A DNA stretch of 64,000 nucleotides. It comes from Palaemon carinicauda (taxonomy: Eukaryota; Arthropoda; Malacostraca; Decapoda; Palaemonidae). Both the position numbers and the translations under genes were made by a program. Under the pieces are notes generated by a model that did not search any database, was not told the DNA's origin, and saw nothing but the letters and a program-made list of their open reading frames with translations. Shown here in pieces: positions 11,741 to 23,995 of the stretch. Every line of letters begins with the position of its first letter. Position 1 is the stretch's first letter. The stretch is taken from contig NC_090725.1 of assembly GCF_036898095.1 (NCBI RefSeq), positions 211,733,468-211,797,467 on the forward strand, given 5' to 3'.

Positions 11741-12246
11741 TAGCAGAAGGTTGAGGGCACTGTTACCCGGTTTTAGTCTGCGTGAATGAAAAGATTTGAC
11801 TGGCTCTTATTCTTTTCTTCATCCTACCCTCTCGTGGGGAAAGCAGCATCCTGGGTTCTCTGCATAGCTGACCTCAAACCACTGCAGGTAAACCATGCTT
11901 CCTTGTGTTCCTAGTATTAAGATTAATACTGTTACGTCCCCTTACCCTGACGAGGTGATATTGGGAAAGTCGTAGTCTACAAGTTTCCATGTAAAGAATT
12001 TCAGAACAACTTCCTAGGACGAGTCACACTTCTTCATACCTTCACACAGCTTACGTAGGCCACAGTCCTTGCGTAGCAAGGTTCTAGCGAGGTGCAGGGA
12101 CTCCTTATTTCTTGGGTGCTTACATACTCAAATAACGAGCCCCCGGGCAAAGCCAAAAAGCCAGACTGGCAGGGACATCCACCCTTCCTAATGGGTGAGT
12201 CACCCCTATTAAATAGCGTTGTTTTGTATTCCAGTTACGGAACAAA
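11741..12246 (+). other. element A 3' untranslated region with conserved donor-like site and hairpin
   Basis: Conserved with B, D and E. It contains ACTGCAG|GTAAACC (donor-like GT at 11888) and a CCCTTACC...GTGATATTGGG hairpin at 11938-11965. The first half of the internal complementary region follows, ending at the junction 12246. Confidence 0.65.
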
Positions 12247-12300
12247 TGACAAATTCGTAGATAATTTGTATTTTTCCTAACTATACAAACCTTAGCTATT
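12190..12300 (+). repeat. element A internal complementary region
   Basis: Left of 12246 it is the reverse complement of the left outer end of A (TTACGGAACAAA); right of 12247 it is the reverse complement of the right outer end (TGACAAATTCGTAG). It therefore holds the two element ends joined as in a circle, the hallmark of DIRS elements. Confidence 0.88.
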
Positions 12301-12553
12301 TAATCAAACTTGCCCGCCAGTCCTATCCCCCTTGAAGTCCTACCTCCAAGCAAAGTGAGCTGAAGCACAGGTGTGTGTGTGTGTGGGGGGGAGGGGTAAG
12401 CAAGCTACCCTCTCCTACCCTCGCTAACTAGGGTAGTAAACCGTCGTTAAATTTTAATGGCTCGTCATTTCAGCTACGCAGAAAGTAATACCCCTATTAA
12501 ATAGCTAAGGTTTGTATAGTTAGGAAAAATACAAATTATCTACAAATTTGTCA

Positions 12554-14700
12554 TATTTGCATACCCTCATCTCTTTTGCCTTTTTGTGCAGGAGGTATGA
12601 ATGTTCACAGTCATCCCCTGTGACGAGTGCAAATCATGGCCTATTTTGGAAACGAAGAAGTGTAAGAGAGAGACTTTAGCTCCTCCTGCTCCCTCTCTGG
12701 TACTCCAAATGGCTGCACTTTCTTCAGCTTCCTCTAGAGCCGAGTTATCTGAAAGAAAACTGAAGTAGGGAGGAGATCTGGTTTGCCCTCTTGGCAGGTT
12801 TTAGGAAAACTAGGAGTATCACCTCCCTCCAGTTCACCCGCCTTTGTGGCGACCGACGATGATGTTAACAGGGACTTGGACCTGAGGAAGCTGTAAGCAG
12901 ATACTAGTACCTCCAAGACTTCTGCTGCTGTGTCCTTCTCTTCTACTGTTCCACTTGTGGAAAAACCACAAGACATGACGATTATCTAAAAGTCCTCCCC
13001 TGTTGTCGGAGAAGGTCCTCGGTCCTCTCTCATGGTTTCTTTGCCACCAACCAGGAAATCCTTGATGAAGGCCTCTGGGAAGAAAACGCATATGTGTCCT
13101 CCCCCCCTCCCAGCTCTTTAGCTTTCTCTTTGCCTTCTGGTGCCGAGTCCTCATACGTTACAACATCTGCACTGAAGATGACGAAGAAGCTTCTTGTCAG
13201 AACTGGTTGCCTAAAGTTTTGTAAGGCTTTTCCCGACCTCTCTTCATATACACGTTAGAGAGGCAGTACTGTACAACCCACGAACCTTGGAGAAGGTGAG
13301 GTAGTACAAGGTACAGGTGCTCATGATCCTGGTACCAGTGCTTGGTCCCATGAGTGAATGAGTATGAGCACTGTCTCTTGGAGTCAGTGGCACTTCCCTT
13401 GCCTTCTACCTTCTTTAGACAGCTCAAGGGAGATGGCTTCACCAAGGACAACAACCCAGCAGAGGGTTTGTGATACATCAGACTACCAATAAGATCATCT
13501 TTTATGTTGGTAGATGGCAATATTGTCACTGAAATACTCCTCTGTTTGATTGGTCACTGGATAATCATTCATCCAGAGTGAAGACACCATGCTTAAGGAG
13601 ACTGCATATACAAGATTGCACACAAATCGATAGGCCTCTCGCTATTCCTCCAGCAATTGTAATGTGTGAGTTATGGGGCCTCAGTCATCTGTCTCCTCCC
13701 ATCACTCTAAGTCATGGTTTAGGGATCTTTCTGCGCACCAGGATCTTCCTATTCGATGAGCCCTTTTAGCTTTGAGAGACCTGATGTGGAGAGATCGATC
13801 ATCTACTAGGGACCTTCCTACATGGCATGGGAGAGATCTTTCAACGCATCAGAACAATTAGTCGAAGTGAGCGACATCACTGGATTGTTTTGGTGAGTCG
13901 TATGAATATTGAGAGGCTACATCAAAATCGCATTGTAAAGACACTCCAGTTTCCACTGACGGGCTGTCCAGGGACACCTGTAAGCTATTCGGTCCCATGT
14001 TGTCCAATTCGTCTTTCAGTGGAACAAGCATCTAGTGCTTCGTCTCCTAAGACGGCATGAAAGCAAAGAGCATCCCATCATCTGATGAATCGGACCTTTA
14101 GGCTGTCGTCCCCTCTTCTTCGGGCTATCATCCCAGTTCCATTTTAGGTTTGGAACGGGAGTACAGAAAGAATATGGATCTACTAGTGGAACACATCAAA
14201 ACCTCTCTAGTGAAAGAGGAGGAGTCTCGGGATTGCATCAACCCTTCGCCACCCAACTCTGTACCCTCACTTGCAGAGACGTAGAATCCCAAGATGGAGT
14301 ACACGTTCCGTTTGTGGAGGTCTCAGCTCTCATTCAGGAGTTCAACAACCTTAGGGAGGCAACCTTATCCCTCATAAAGGGCTGGATAACATTAAATGAT
14401 TGGTGTTTCTTAGCTCTTCAAAGATTAAAGCCTGCTTTTGAGCTGCCTTGGTCAGAACTTGCTTGTGTGGTCATAAATTTCTGGTCTGAGGAATTCTGTG
14501 AGCTTGAGCTGATTGAACAAGATCCTGCCTCTTGCTTTCTCTATGTTCTTGTGGATGCCAACCCTTCTCTTTCAATTGACACGGCAGTAACAACGCTGAC
14601 ACCAGGGACCCCTGTGGAGACTGAAGGAGGAGGGAACTGTTCTTCACGCCAGAGTTTGCAGTCGTGAAAGCTATGTTCATGGCTTGCCTTTAGGTGACAT
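12554..14700 (+). pseudogene. element F gag, second fragment
   Basis: Continues the frame interrupted at 2305. CDECKSWPI lies at about 12626-12655, aligning with CVECREW of B gag, followed by a lysine-rich stretch. Further down an open frame at 14233-14667 (144 codons) contains FNNLREATLSLIKGWITL and FLYVLVDANPSLS, which I take as the gag central domain. Frames are otherwise broken. No match outside DIRS gag was recognised. Confidence 0.6.
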
Positions 14701-15339
14701 CGTGGATTGACCACTTGTTAGGAGCTGTAGCCTATTTTGCAATTTCTCAGGATTTAGGAAATACTGAGGAGAGGAAGTTTAGGTACTTGATTCTGTCAGG
14801 TGCCAAGGCTGTCAACTTTTTGGTGTCACCTTTTTGGTGTATCAGTCTGCATCCCGCTTCATGAGGAAGATAGGTTAATAGGAAACCTTCATGTTAAGAA
14901 ACCCTTTGGTGTTGGAGAGTGCAGCAATGGTCCCACTTCAAGATGTCGGCACAGCATTGAAGAAGTGGAGGAAGATGATCCAAGAGTCACTCATCCATTG
15001 ACACCTGCCGCTCTGCTAAAGTCGGCTCTGAAGATGTTGCCAGCAATGTCTAGGGCCAGGTTTGCACCTCCAGTCCCTTCAAACTTTAGAAAAGGTGTAG
15101 AAAATGCTCTTTTATTTGGTGTCTGTCCTGACCAGTCCAGGAGAATTAGGAGGAGCTACCACTAGTGGGTGGATGCCTGTAATGCCTTTGGGCAAGGTGA
15201 CAGTACTGCAGAGGTGGAGACTAGGTTTTAGAATTCATTGGCAATGGATACCACCTATTGTTCGTCAACTCTTGCGCTCCCTTCGCTCAGACATTGGTGA
15301 CCTTCAATTCATATCATTATAGGAAAACCCTTGCTCTTG
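14701..15339 (+). pseudogene. element F gag/RT junction region
   Basis: Broken frames only. Near 14740-15100 the phrase ILSGAKAVNFL and a proline-rich tail suggest gag C terminus; nothing firmer can be said. Confidence 0.4.
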
Positions 15340-16600
15340 ATACATAGGTGAAGAAAAAGCTGGAAAAGTATGCACTAGAAGTCTAACAGGACTGTTCTCC
15401 TGGGTTTCATGTTGTCCTTTTTTGGTGGAGAAGTCAAATGGGTGAAGGACACTGGTTATCGACCTCTGCCCCTTGAATGAGTTTGTACAACATATTCCAT
15501 TTAAGATGAAGACTGTGAGCATCATATGATTTGCCATCAGGAAGGAAGACTTCTTGTTTTCCATAGATATGAAAGATGCTTACTTTTAGGTCCCTATCCA
15601 CCAATATTACAGGAAGTACCTCCATTTATTCCTCAGGGGAATAATGTACTAGTTCTAAGTCCTTTGCTTTGGACTATCTTGTGTTTCCTAAGTTGTCATC
15701 TAAGTGTTCACTCTGAATTCAGCTTGGGATTCATCTTCTGAGATACCTGAAGAACTTGTTGATTCTGTCCTTTGGGGAGAAGTTGCTTTAGGATTAAGGC
15801 AGAATTCTTTCCTTTTGCTGCAATCTTGGGATCATGGTCAACTTGAAAAAGTCCAGTCTCACACCCAAGCAGAGGATGGAGGACTTGGGTATGCTGGTAG
15901 ACATGGCAGCAACGAGAGTTTTTCCATCAGGCAAATGCATAACCAGACAAAGATATGTACGGCAACTTTTTCTCAACAAACCAGAAGTTCCAGTTTGATC
16001 TGGCAATTTCTTGGACACCTCTCGATTGTTTGAGAAGCTTGTTTCTCACAGGTATCTCATCTCCACCAGCGATCTCTTCTGTGGTGTGTGAAACGTCACT
16101 GGTCAGCAGCAGGCGATCCCCCTTGCCTTCTTGTCCCGGTAGAACAGAATGTCTGGGATGATCCAGTCTGGTGGCTGAGCGACAAGACCCTCATCAAGGG
16201 AAATCCTCTTGGATTCTCTCTTACGGAGATCCTGTTGCTCTCAGGTGTATCCAAGGAGGAATGGGGCACACACCTTGGGAACGAAACTACCTCGGGAAGC
16301 TGGGTTGAAAAAGATAAGCATTGCACATCAACCTGTTGGAAATGCAAGGAGCTCTTCTAGCATTGTAAGCTTTCCAGTAGTTGATAGGGCACTTTGTAGT
16401 GTTGAAGAGCAACAATACTATCATGGTGGTGTACATCAACAAGCAAAGGGTCATTGTTTCACAGTCCCACTGTGAGCTGGCAGAGAAGGCATACACTTGA
16501 GTATTCAACGACCCTGTAGAGCTGTTTGCAAGGTTCATTCTGGACAAAAGAAATGTTCTTGCTGACATGCTCAGTCGCTGCATACAAGTCTTATGAGTGC
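15340..16600 (+). pseudogene. element F reverse transcriptase / RNase H remnant
   Basis: Blocks in shifting frames match DIRS RT: DLCPLNEFVQHIPFKMKT near 15460-15510, FSIDMKDAYF near 15557-15585, VLCFGLSC near 15654-15680, LGIMVNLKKSS near 15825-15860. RNase H is marked by NNTTIMVVYINKQ near 16410-16445 and FILDKRNVLADMLSRC near 16537-16585. Stops are frequent. The sequence is clearly more diverged from A/B/D than those are from each other. Confidence 0.7.
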
Positions 16601-16619
16601 AATGTCCCTTCGTGCTCTA

Positions 16620-17540
16620 GCGGCAGAAAGGTTTCTTGCACTGGTTCTCAATTTATTTTTTTCCTCTAGTGGGTATGATTTTGAAGTTTTTGAAGATACT
16701 TTCAGAAGTTTCAGAGACAGCTGTGCTTGTTGCTCCACAGTGACCCAAAAGTCCATGGTTTCCACTATAGTACCTAAACCCGAAGTCACATCCTCCACAG
16801 TCAGCACGGCTGTATCATTGGAGTAGGGAGTCAAAATATCTTCACTACCTCCTTTCTGACCTAGAACCTTCATAGTTAGGTTTTCTCTTCCATATTTATG
16901 GAAATGAATTTTCAGCATACACTGTGACTTATTTGATAAGATGTAGTAGTCATTCTTCCACCAGACAATACCCGTCAGTATGGAAAGCATGGATGTCTTT
17001 TCTCAGGAATAGGTCTTTATGCCAGGTAATCCTGGACTTCTTGATATTCTTTCTGGTCCACTTCTTGGAACAAAGGAAGCTTAAACCATGAAAAAAACTT
17101 GTAATATAGATTTGCATTGACAGAACTTCTCAAGTGTGTTTTTAGTGAAGATTTACATTGGACATGTTCTGCAAGATCACCCAATCTTTTGCGTTACAAA
17201 GAATATACCTGTCAACTCCATCAGTGCAGCGTCTCGGTTTTTTCATGGTCGTCTCTTAATTCTAACACATGGCTTCATATTTTTAATCAAAAACTAAAAT
17301 CCCCATTATAGGTGGTATCCCATTTATATCAGCTTTACAGAGATCCAAATCTTCAGAAGGTAGTTTGTTCAAAAATACCCTGACCAAGGAGTCCCTTTCT
17401 ACAGGGGCTATCCATATTCTTAATGACCTCCCTCATCAAAAAGGCCAACTCTCTCTGCATTTTTGTGCTGTTATGCAATTTCAGGATATCTACAGCTTTA
17501 TGAGTTGGTCTGGGTATAGTGTGTTATTAAGACACTAGTG
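16620..17540 (+). pseudogene. element F recombinase N-terminal remnant
   Basis: An RTFIVRFSLPYLW-like stretch near 16862-16905, then FHQTIPVS near 16955 and a Val-Trp-Lys-like block are collinear with element H at 54195-54330. By position after RNase H this is the linker and core-binding part of the tyrosine recombinase. The catalytic HxxR and Tyr were not found. Confidence 0.5.
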
Positions 17541-17999
17541 GTTTAGAGCTTTATGAGTTGGTCTGGGTATAGGGTGTTATTAAGACACCAGTGGTACCCA
17601 ATCCAAGTAGTAAAACATTCATGCGTGGTTCTTGGCTCTTTTGTGGCACCTTTGGAAGGAAACCGGATTGAAGCACCTTGATGGGCTCTAGCTCCTTCCC
17701 CAGGGATCCTCTCTTATTCCATGAGTGTGAGACTCATTAGTTTTTCTACTAATCCACAAATTGGTTGTTTGCTTGGTTGTTGATAATTTTCCTTATGGTA
17801 CACAAGGTGACTCTAGAGTTGCTTTGGTATTAGTTCTTTGAGTCCTCACAAAAACTAATTTTATGGTAGGTGTAGTGTGGTCTCCAAGACCCTCCCACTA
17901 CCCTAGCTTCGTGTTGGGAAGGGACATTCAAGTTTGTCTGATTATAGATGATAGATGGGCGGAAACAAGCACCCAGGTAGTATTGTCTCTAGTATTAAG
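17541..17999 (+). other. element F 3' tail, broken by element D
   Basis: CTCCAAGACCCTCCCACTA (17882-17900) and the following bases resemble element H at about 54549. This suggests the region is close to the right end of F. A 50-bp block (GAGTTGGTCTGGGTATAG) occurs twice near 17502 and 17552, a short direct duplication. Confidence 0.5.
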
Positions 18000-18245
18000 T
18001 TTGTTCCGTAACTGGAATACAAACCTACGCTATTTATTAGGGGTTATTACTTTTGGCAAAGCTGAAAGGATGAGCCATTAAAATTTTAGCGAGGGTTAAC
18101 TACCCATTTTGCTAGTTAGCGGGGATAGGTGGGGTAGCTTGCTACTGTTCCCACTCACACACCTGTAATTTAGCTCACTTTGCTTTTGGATGGTGAACGG
18201 TCGTTGCTGTTCTTCCTCCTCACCTATTTTGGACTGCCATTAATT
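18000..18245 (+). repeat. element D left inverted terminal repeat
   Basis: Matches the left ends of A (2306) and B (24977), including ACGCTATTTA, GCTAGTTAGCG and the GGACTGCCATTAAT end block. It is the reverse complement of 43975-44163. Confidence 0.85.
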
Positions 18246-18298
18246 GCTTTTGTTTGTGCTTTCTCTTTGTTAGTGTGTGTGTGTTGACTTCTGCTGAC

Positions 18299-21200
18299 CA
18301 TGCAAACCTGCCCTGGACTTGAGGGCTGGCCCTGCAGTACCTTCATGTCGGCTGTGGACACCGATCGTCACACCCTTTGTCCCGTCTGCAGACGCCAACG
18401 GTGTCATAGAGGTAACAAAGTTTAGTGAATGTTGGGAGTCGTCTGCCTCCCAGAGGGAAAGGTTTGGGCTCCTGCGGAAAAAGAAGTCAAAGTGGGATAT
18501 TTCTCCTAAGATTTCTTCAAAAGGGAAAATACCCAAGGCTTCTTGTTCCACTTCCTGACCTTCCTCCGGAACTCCTACTCGATCGGTCTCTTCCGAGAGA
18601 CTGTCGAGTAGTAGCGTAGGCCCTTTAATTGTTGGTCAACCCCGGCCCTGGAGAGATGGTGTTGCTTCCCCTAGCAAAGCAGCCCCATCTCTTCCCTCGG
18701 GTGAGACCATCTGTCTTAGTCCTTTTTGTTCAGGTGTGGTCGTCCTTTGGGCTTTCGGGTCCGCCCTCTAAGGACTCCTTGCTGCAGCTCATCATCCATG
18801 GTGCCAGTGTGCAGCCCTTGTCGACTCCGGAGGTGGATCCTCTGTCGTTCGTTCATGTTGTGGTGTCTGAGGCATCTTCTCCTGCTGCTGACTCCCCTGC
18901 CTCTTCGGCGTCTTCTGCTGCTGCCGACGCCCCTGCCTCTTCAGACTCTTCAGCTGTTGCTGCCAACTGCGCTTCCCCCATTCCTGATCATCTTTTGAGG
19001 AGGGAGCTAAGTCTCTCGTCTATATCTCCTACAAGTGTTTCTCCTCCCCGGAGAAATTCACTCATAGAGACCCCTCTGCGGAGGACTGCTGCTTCTAAAG
19101 GTCAGCTTGCTGATACACCGGCCCCCAGAGGGTGTCAGCGATCTCGCAAAGCTCACCCTCTACTTCGCCTTAGAGGTCTCCCTTCGCCATCAGTGAAAAG
19201 GCGCCTCTTTCACTCTTTAGCCTCGTCTTCGCAGCCTTCCCCGGCAGAGGACCCTCCTTTTCTGTTGTCTTCTGGCCCTCGACCTTCCCCTGTTCCTGGA
19301 CCTTCTCCTGAAGACGCTGCAGCTAGTCCTCAGACTTCGGTCTTGGACCCTTCTGTGGATCGCTCGCGATCCCCCACGGTGGATGTTCGGCCTTCCAAAG
19401 GGCATTTCCCTGTTCCTGACCTGCCTTCACCATTCCTGTCACGTGATGTTGCAAAACATCCCTCGCCCTCGAGAACGTGCCTTCCTTCTCAGCGTTCCAG
19501 ACCTTCGGCTGGGTGCCACTGCTTCCCAACGCTCATCAGTGCACCAGTGCTCTCCACCGCATCAGATCTCTCCTGTGCTTCATCGCTCTTTAATGCCCCG
19601 GTGATCTCTCTATCGCCGGTGCTTTCCAGCTCGTTCTCGCCGAGCAAAACATCAGCATTTGCTGTTCTCGCCAGCGCGACAGCACTCTCCTGCGTACCAA
19701 CGCTGTCTAGCTCGCAAGCCCCCTCCTGTGCACCAGCGCTCTTCTGTGTGCCAGCACTCTTCTCTGCGATAGTGCTCTCCTGTGCACTAGCGCTCTCCAA
19801 CTTGTCGGCACTTGCCAGCTCGTCAGCTCGCCTGTACTCACCTGCGCCCTCTTTGCGCACCAGCGCTCTCCAGCTCGCCAGCACTTGCTCCGCTCTTGTG
19901 CTCACCCGCGCCCTCTTACGCACCAGCGTTCTCCGGCTCGCCAGCACTTGCCTGCACTCCAGCGCTCACCTCCGCACCAGCATTTGCCTATTCACCAGCG
20001 CTCTCCTGTGCAGTACTTTACTGTGCGCCAGCGCTCTCCTGTGCAGTAGTTCACTGTGCGCCAGCCCTCTCCTACGCAGCACTTACCAATGCACCAGCGC
20101 TCTCCTGCGCACTTGCGCAAGAGTTAAAAAGATCTGAAAGGCAAACTTTTGGACAGGTCACCATCACCCCATTCCCCTCCCCGCAACAGTATTGCAGCGC
20201 GCCCGCCGGGAAAAGGAGGAAGAGGTTCCACAGAAGGGTTCAAGATTCCGTAGATTCCATCTTAAAAGGCAGGCCAACTGCAACCATCGGTCAAGGCTCC
20301 TCACAGGGACTCTTTAATCCCTTTCTCTTCAGGAGCTCTCTCAGACAGTTCCAGCGTCAGCAGACAGCCTTGGTTTAGTGCCATGGTTAGAGCAGTTTTA
20401 CAATGTGTTATCATCTCGCTCTTTGGAGACCTCATAACATCCGATGGCTCCAGCAGATCTCCGGCAAAGAATCTTGGCTGCTTCGCCCTTACAGAGGAAA
20501 AGAAGAGTATCAGATGTAGTAACAGCCCCTAGGGTGAAACCGATTCCAGTTAGGCCTTTAAGGCCTGTCTCTCCTGACTCGCCTTCCGGATGCTCTCCTT
20601 CGAATTTCCTCCCTTTCACCTTCGGAGGAAAATTCTCCTCGCACAGGGAGTTCTCCACTACCAGCGGAAGTCAGAAAGGACAAGTCCGTCTGGCCTTCGA
20701 TGCTGGAGTCCTATATCCTTCATCGGAAGTAATCAAAGGACTCCAAGACCCTTCCAAAGTCCTCTTCAAGGACCTCCAGGCCTTCAGGAACTACCAGTCA
20801 CTCTAGGAATGTTCACGACCCACCCCAAGAGGAGCTCTCTGGGGTGGAAGAAGGAGACTTTGCTGCTAGTTCCACTACAAAATGGGAGCAGAAAGAGTCA
20901 GAACATGCCTTCTGGCAAATCCTGACTCTCATTAGGGTACTCAACGGGTTTACCGACCCGGAGATATCCCTACGATAGGGCAAAGACACGGTCTTGAATT
21001 GTGTCTTTGGCACTCAGAGACCTTGTAAGACCAGAGTGCGAGGGCAAAGATCGCCCAACAGCTCTCCAAGCTCTCCTCCTCTCAATGTTCCGGCTCTACT
21101 GCCAAGCTTCTCCCACCTCTTCGCGTCCAGCAGAGTAGGTATTTAGAAGTTTTGGACTAGCCTCGTCCAGCTCTTTCACTTCGCCACTCTCTGGAAGAGC

Positions 21201-21822
21201 TCACCAAGGGAGTCCCTCTTGAGAGGCTCTCCAACCGTCAGGTCACCTTCTTGGCAACTGAGATCCTCAACCAGGAAAAGGTCACAAAGCAGGCCATGCA
21301 GGCTACTTTGTGGCTTGATCTTTGGTTGGCGACCCTAGGAATCCTAGTGCGAACCGATGATTTCTCCAAGAAAAGCACCAGGGAAACTTAACTTATCTCA
21401 GGCACTCACACCATCAAGTTTCTCTCCCATCAAGTCTCGAACTAATGGGTGAACACTATCCTAAACTGTCGGGATGCTGTGTCCAAGAGATTCCCTCAGC
21501 ATGTCCCGAATATCGAGAACGCTTGGCTGAGGAACTCTTCTCTAGAGGGATACTCTCTTTTTTATCCAAAGTACATAAATCATGCTGGTGAGAGATAAAG
21601 GAAGTCCCACCAGGATTTCCTCCTCCATAGGGCTTTTGACATCCAAGCCCTATAAACTACCAGCTTCTCAGCGGTCCCGTCCAGCTAAGACCTCGATGAA
21701 TAAGACAGTAGCAAAGACAGTGGTGTCTAAGAAGCCCATTCCAACCAAAGAGAGGAAAGGCACTAAGTCCTCCAGGGGAGGAAAATTTCCTCGAGGGAGC
21801 GGCGGAGGCCGCAAACGCTAGG
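18299..21822 (+). pseudogene. element D gag
   Basis: Starts MQTCPGLEGW at 18299 after an acceptor-like TTTGTTAG|TGTGTG at 18273. The Cys-rich N terminus (TLCPVCRRQRC near 18370-18405) parallels B. A 502-codon Ser/Pro/Ala-rich open stretch (18629-20137) covers the hypervariable middle; the conserved C-terminal part follows (SEHAFWQILTLI near 20898-20935, then a Lys/Arg/Gly-rich tail SSRGGKFPRGSGGGRKR at 21768-21820). In DIRS elements gag is a nucleic-acid-binding structural protein. Several frameshifts separate these parts. Confidence 0.75.
19490..20125 (+). repeat. low-complexity CTCGCCAGCGC-type repeats in element D gag
   Basis: Imperfect repeats of a CACCAGCGCTCTCCTGTG word, about 18-36 bp apart, encode an Ala/Ser/Leu-rich stretch. 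The position equals the CpG array of A and the GCGCGCC-rich stretch of B, but the sequence is different. Confidence 0.8.
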
Positions 21823-21839
21823 AAAGGCATTCTCCCTGT

Positions 21840-23790
21840 TTGTCCACCAGTGGGGGATGCCTACAAAGTTGCTGGGACAGGTGGAAGCAACTCGGGGCCA
21901 AACCTAGGACAATCTATGTGCTTTGTTCAGGGTATCGTGTCCTGCTCACAACATCTCTCCCTCCCCTGATCAAGAATCCAGTGTCAATAGATTCCTTTGC
22001 GATCGGGATCAGCAAAGGGGCTAGCCCTTCTGGCAGAAGTCCAGACCCTGTTGAAGAAAGGCACTCTCCTGGAAGTCCCTGACGAGTCCCCAGGCTTCTT
22101 CAGTCGACTCTTTTTTGTGAAAAAGACATCTGGAGGCTGGAGACCCGTCATCGATCTCTCAGCACTGAACAAGTTTGCCAAGCAAACTCCAATCAGCATG
22201 GAGATGGCAGACACAGTCAGACAAGCAGTATGACCACAGAACTTCATGAGCACACTGGACCTAAAGGACACGTACTTCCAGATGTCAATCCATCCCGTCT
22301 TCAAGGAAGTACTTAAGATTCAGTCTAGACAACAGGAAATACTGTACCAGTTCAAGGTGCTGTGCTTCGGTCTTTCCACAGCACCTCAAGTCTTCACTAG
22401 AGTCTTCGCCCTAGTGTCATCTTGGGCACACAGGATTGGCATCCGTCTCCTCCATTATCTGGACGACTGGCTGATCCTAGCGGATTCGGTGTCAACCCTT
22501 CCTCAACGTCAAGACAAACTTCTGAGGTTTTGCCAAGATCTGGTTATCATGGTAAACCTTGAGAAGTCCTCCCTGCCTCCCTCACAGTGGCTGGTATACC
22601 TAGGCATGATATTAGACACCAATCTTCACAAAGCCTTCCCATCAGACGACAGGATAATGAGGTTGAGAAAGGTTGCAAGATCCTTTCTCAAATTAGAAGA
22701 ACTTCCAGCCTAGACGTGGCTATGTCTTCTCGGGCACCATTCCTCTCTAGCCCATCTAGTTCCCAACGGTTTCCTCAGAAATTGATCTCTCCAGTGGCGA
22801 CTCAAGTCCCGGTGGAATCAGGCTTTCGACTCCCCAGACATCCTGATCCCCATGGGAACAGCGTAACAGACGGACCTGGAATGGTGGGTGTCAGACAAGA
22901 ATCTACGAAAGGGAGTGGATCTTCTTGTCATCCGCCCAGATTTGATGCTGTTCTCAAATGCTTCGAAAAAAAAAGAGTGGGAGGCCCAAATGCTGCATCA
23001 CATGACCTCAGGTCTCTGGTCAGAGTCAGAAGATTACCTCAACATAAATCTCTTAGAGATGAAGGCTGTCTTTCTGGCCCTTCTACAGTTCTATCAGTTC
23101 CTGGCAGGTCACTCAGTGGTAGTGATGAGCGACACACTACAGTAGTGACTTACATCAACAAACAAGGAGGTACCTTTCTGCAGCCCCTATCCTATCTAGC
23201 AGTAGAGATACTGAGATGGGCCGAGATTCAGTCGATACCACTATCGGCACGCTTCATTCCAGGCAAAAGGAAAGTGCTCGCCGACAATCTAAGCAGAGCT
23301 TCGCAGATAGTGAGTACTGAGTGGTCTTTGGTTCGTCTAGTATCCAACAAAGTCCTGACTTTGTGGGGTTCTCTGACCGTGGATCTCTTCGCAATGGCCC
23401 TGAACTTTAGGCTCCCGTTGTATTGCTCCCCAGTCCCCAACTCCAAGGGTGCCTGGCAAGATGCATTCCAACAACGGTGGGACAACATCGACGTTTACGC
23501 CTTTCCCCTCCTTCTGTCTGATGAGGAGGGCACTCAACAAAGCCAGAACATCGGTCAACCTCTCAATGACTCTCATAGCTCCGCTATGGCATCATGCAGA
23601 ATGGTTTCTGGACCTTCTGCAACTCCTGACAGTCTCTCCAAGAGAACAAGAGAACTCGCTCCACAACATGATGTACTTAAACAACCACATGCCAACATTT
23701 TCCACAAAACCGTAGCTTTGCTACAACTTCAAGCCTGGAAACTATCCAGCAGCTCCTCACTCAGAGAGGATTTTTGCAATAAGATGCAAG
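21840..23790 (+). pseudogene. element D reverse transcriptase / RNase H / methyltransferase-like region
   Basis: RT blocks: GGWRPVIDLSALNKF (about 22135-22180), STLDLKDTYFQM (22248-22283), VLCFGLSTAPQVFTRV (about 22360-22405), YLDDWLILA (22456-22482, catalytic YxDD), VYLGMILDTNLHKAFP (22596-22641). RNase H: LHHMTSGLW (about 22995), NLLEMKAVFLALLQF (about 23050-23095), VTYINKQGGTF (23147-23179) and FIPGKRKVLADNLSR (about 23254-23298). After it comes VDLFAMALNFRLPLYC (23377-23425), the methyltransferase-like domain found between RNase H and recombinase in DIRS elements. A TGA at 22231 and frame changes near 22710 and 23145 break the gene. Confidence 0.82.
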
Positions 23791-23995
23791 CAGAATGTCT
23801 GGATATCTGCGGAAATCATCAGCAGCAGTCTACCAGGCAAAGTGGAAAGTCTTTTGTGGTTGGTGTCGTGGAAGGGTTATCTCTCCTCTCGATGCCACTA
23901 TTCTAGTAATAGCAGAGTTCCTCATGTATTTGCGCGAGGAAATGCTCCTTTTTAATATCAGTGATTATAGGCTATTGCTCAGCCTAGTGGTAGCT
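23791..23995 (+). pseudogene. element D recombinase, 5' part
   Basis: MSGYLRKSSAAVYQAKWKVF (23795 on) is the core-binding start of the DIRS recombinase, collinear with B at 31090. It is interrupted after ATTGCTCAGCCT at 23995 by the non-LTR element and resumes at 42672. Confidence 0.82.

Larger units (their letters stand above)
2306..12553 (+). mobile_element. DIRS element A, degenerate, with nested Tigger element
   Basis: The left end starts TTTGTTCCGTAACTGG and the right end finishes CAAATTTGTCA, exactly as in element B. Without the 2.6 kb Tigger insertion it is about 7.6 kb. Order: left inverted repeat (2306-2560), gag region with several tandem repeats, RT/RNase H remnant, tyrosine recombinase remnant, 3' untranslated region, internal complementary region (junction 12246/12247) and right inverted repeat. 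It sits inside the gag of element F with no visible target duplication. Confidence 0.88.
2150..17999 (+). mobile_element. DIRS element F, degenerate, with element A nested in its gag
   Basis: F is an old DIRS-type element. Its gag start is visible at 2207-2305 after a CTTTCAG acceptor-like site and continues at 12554 after nested element A. Downstream are remnants of gag (to about 14700), RT/RNase H (15340-16600) and the N-terminal part of a recombinase (about 16620-17100). Its tail at 17870-17930 resembles the tail of element H at 54540-54600. F stops at 17999, where element D begins. The left end is uncertain and no left inverted repeat was recognised. Confidence 0.7.
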
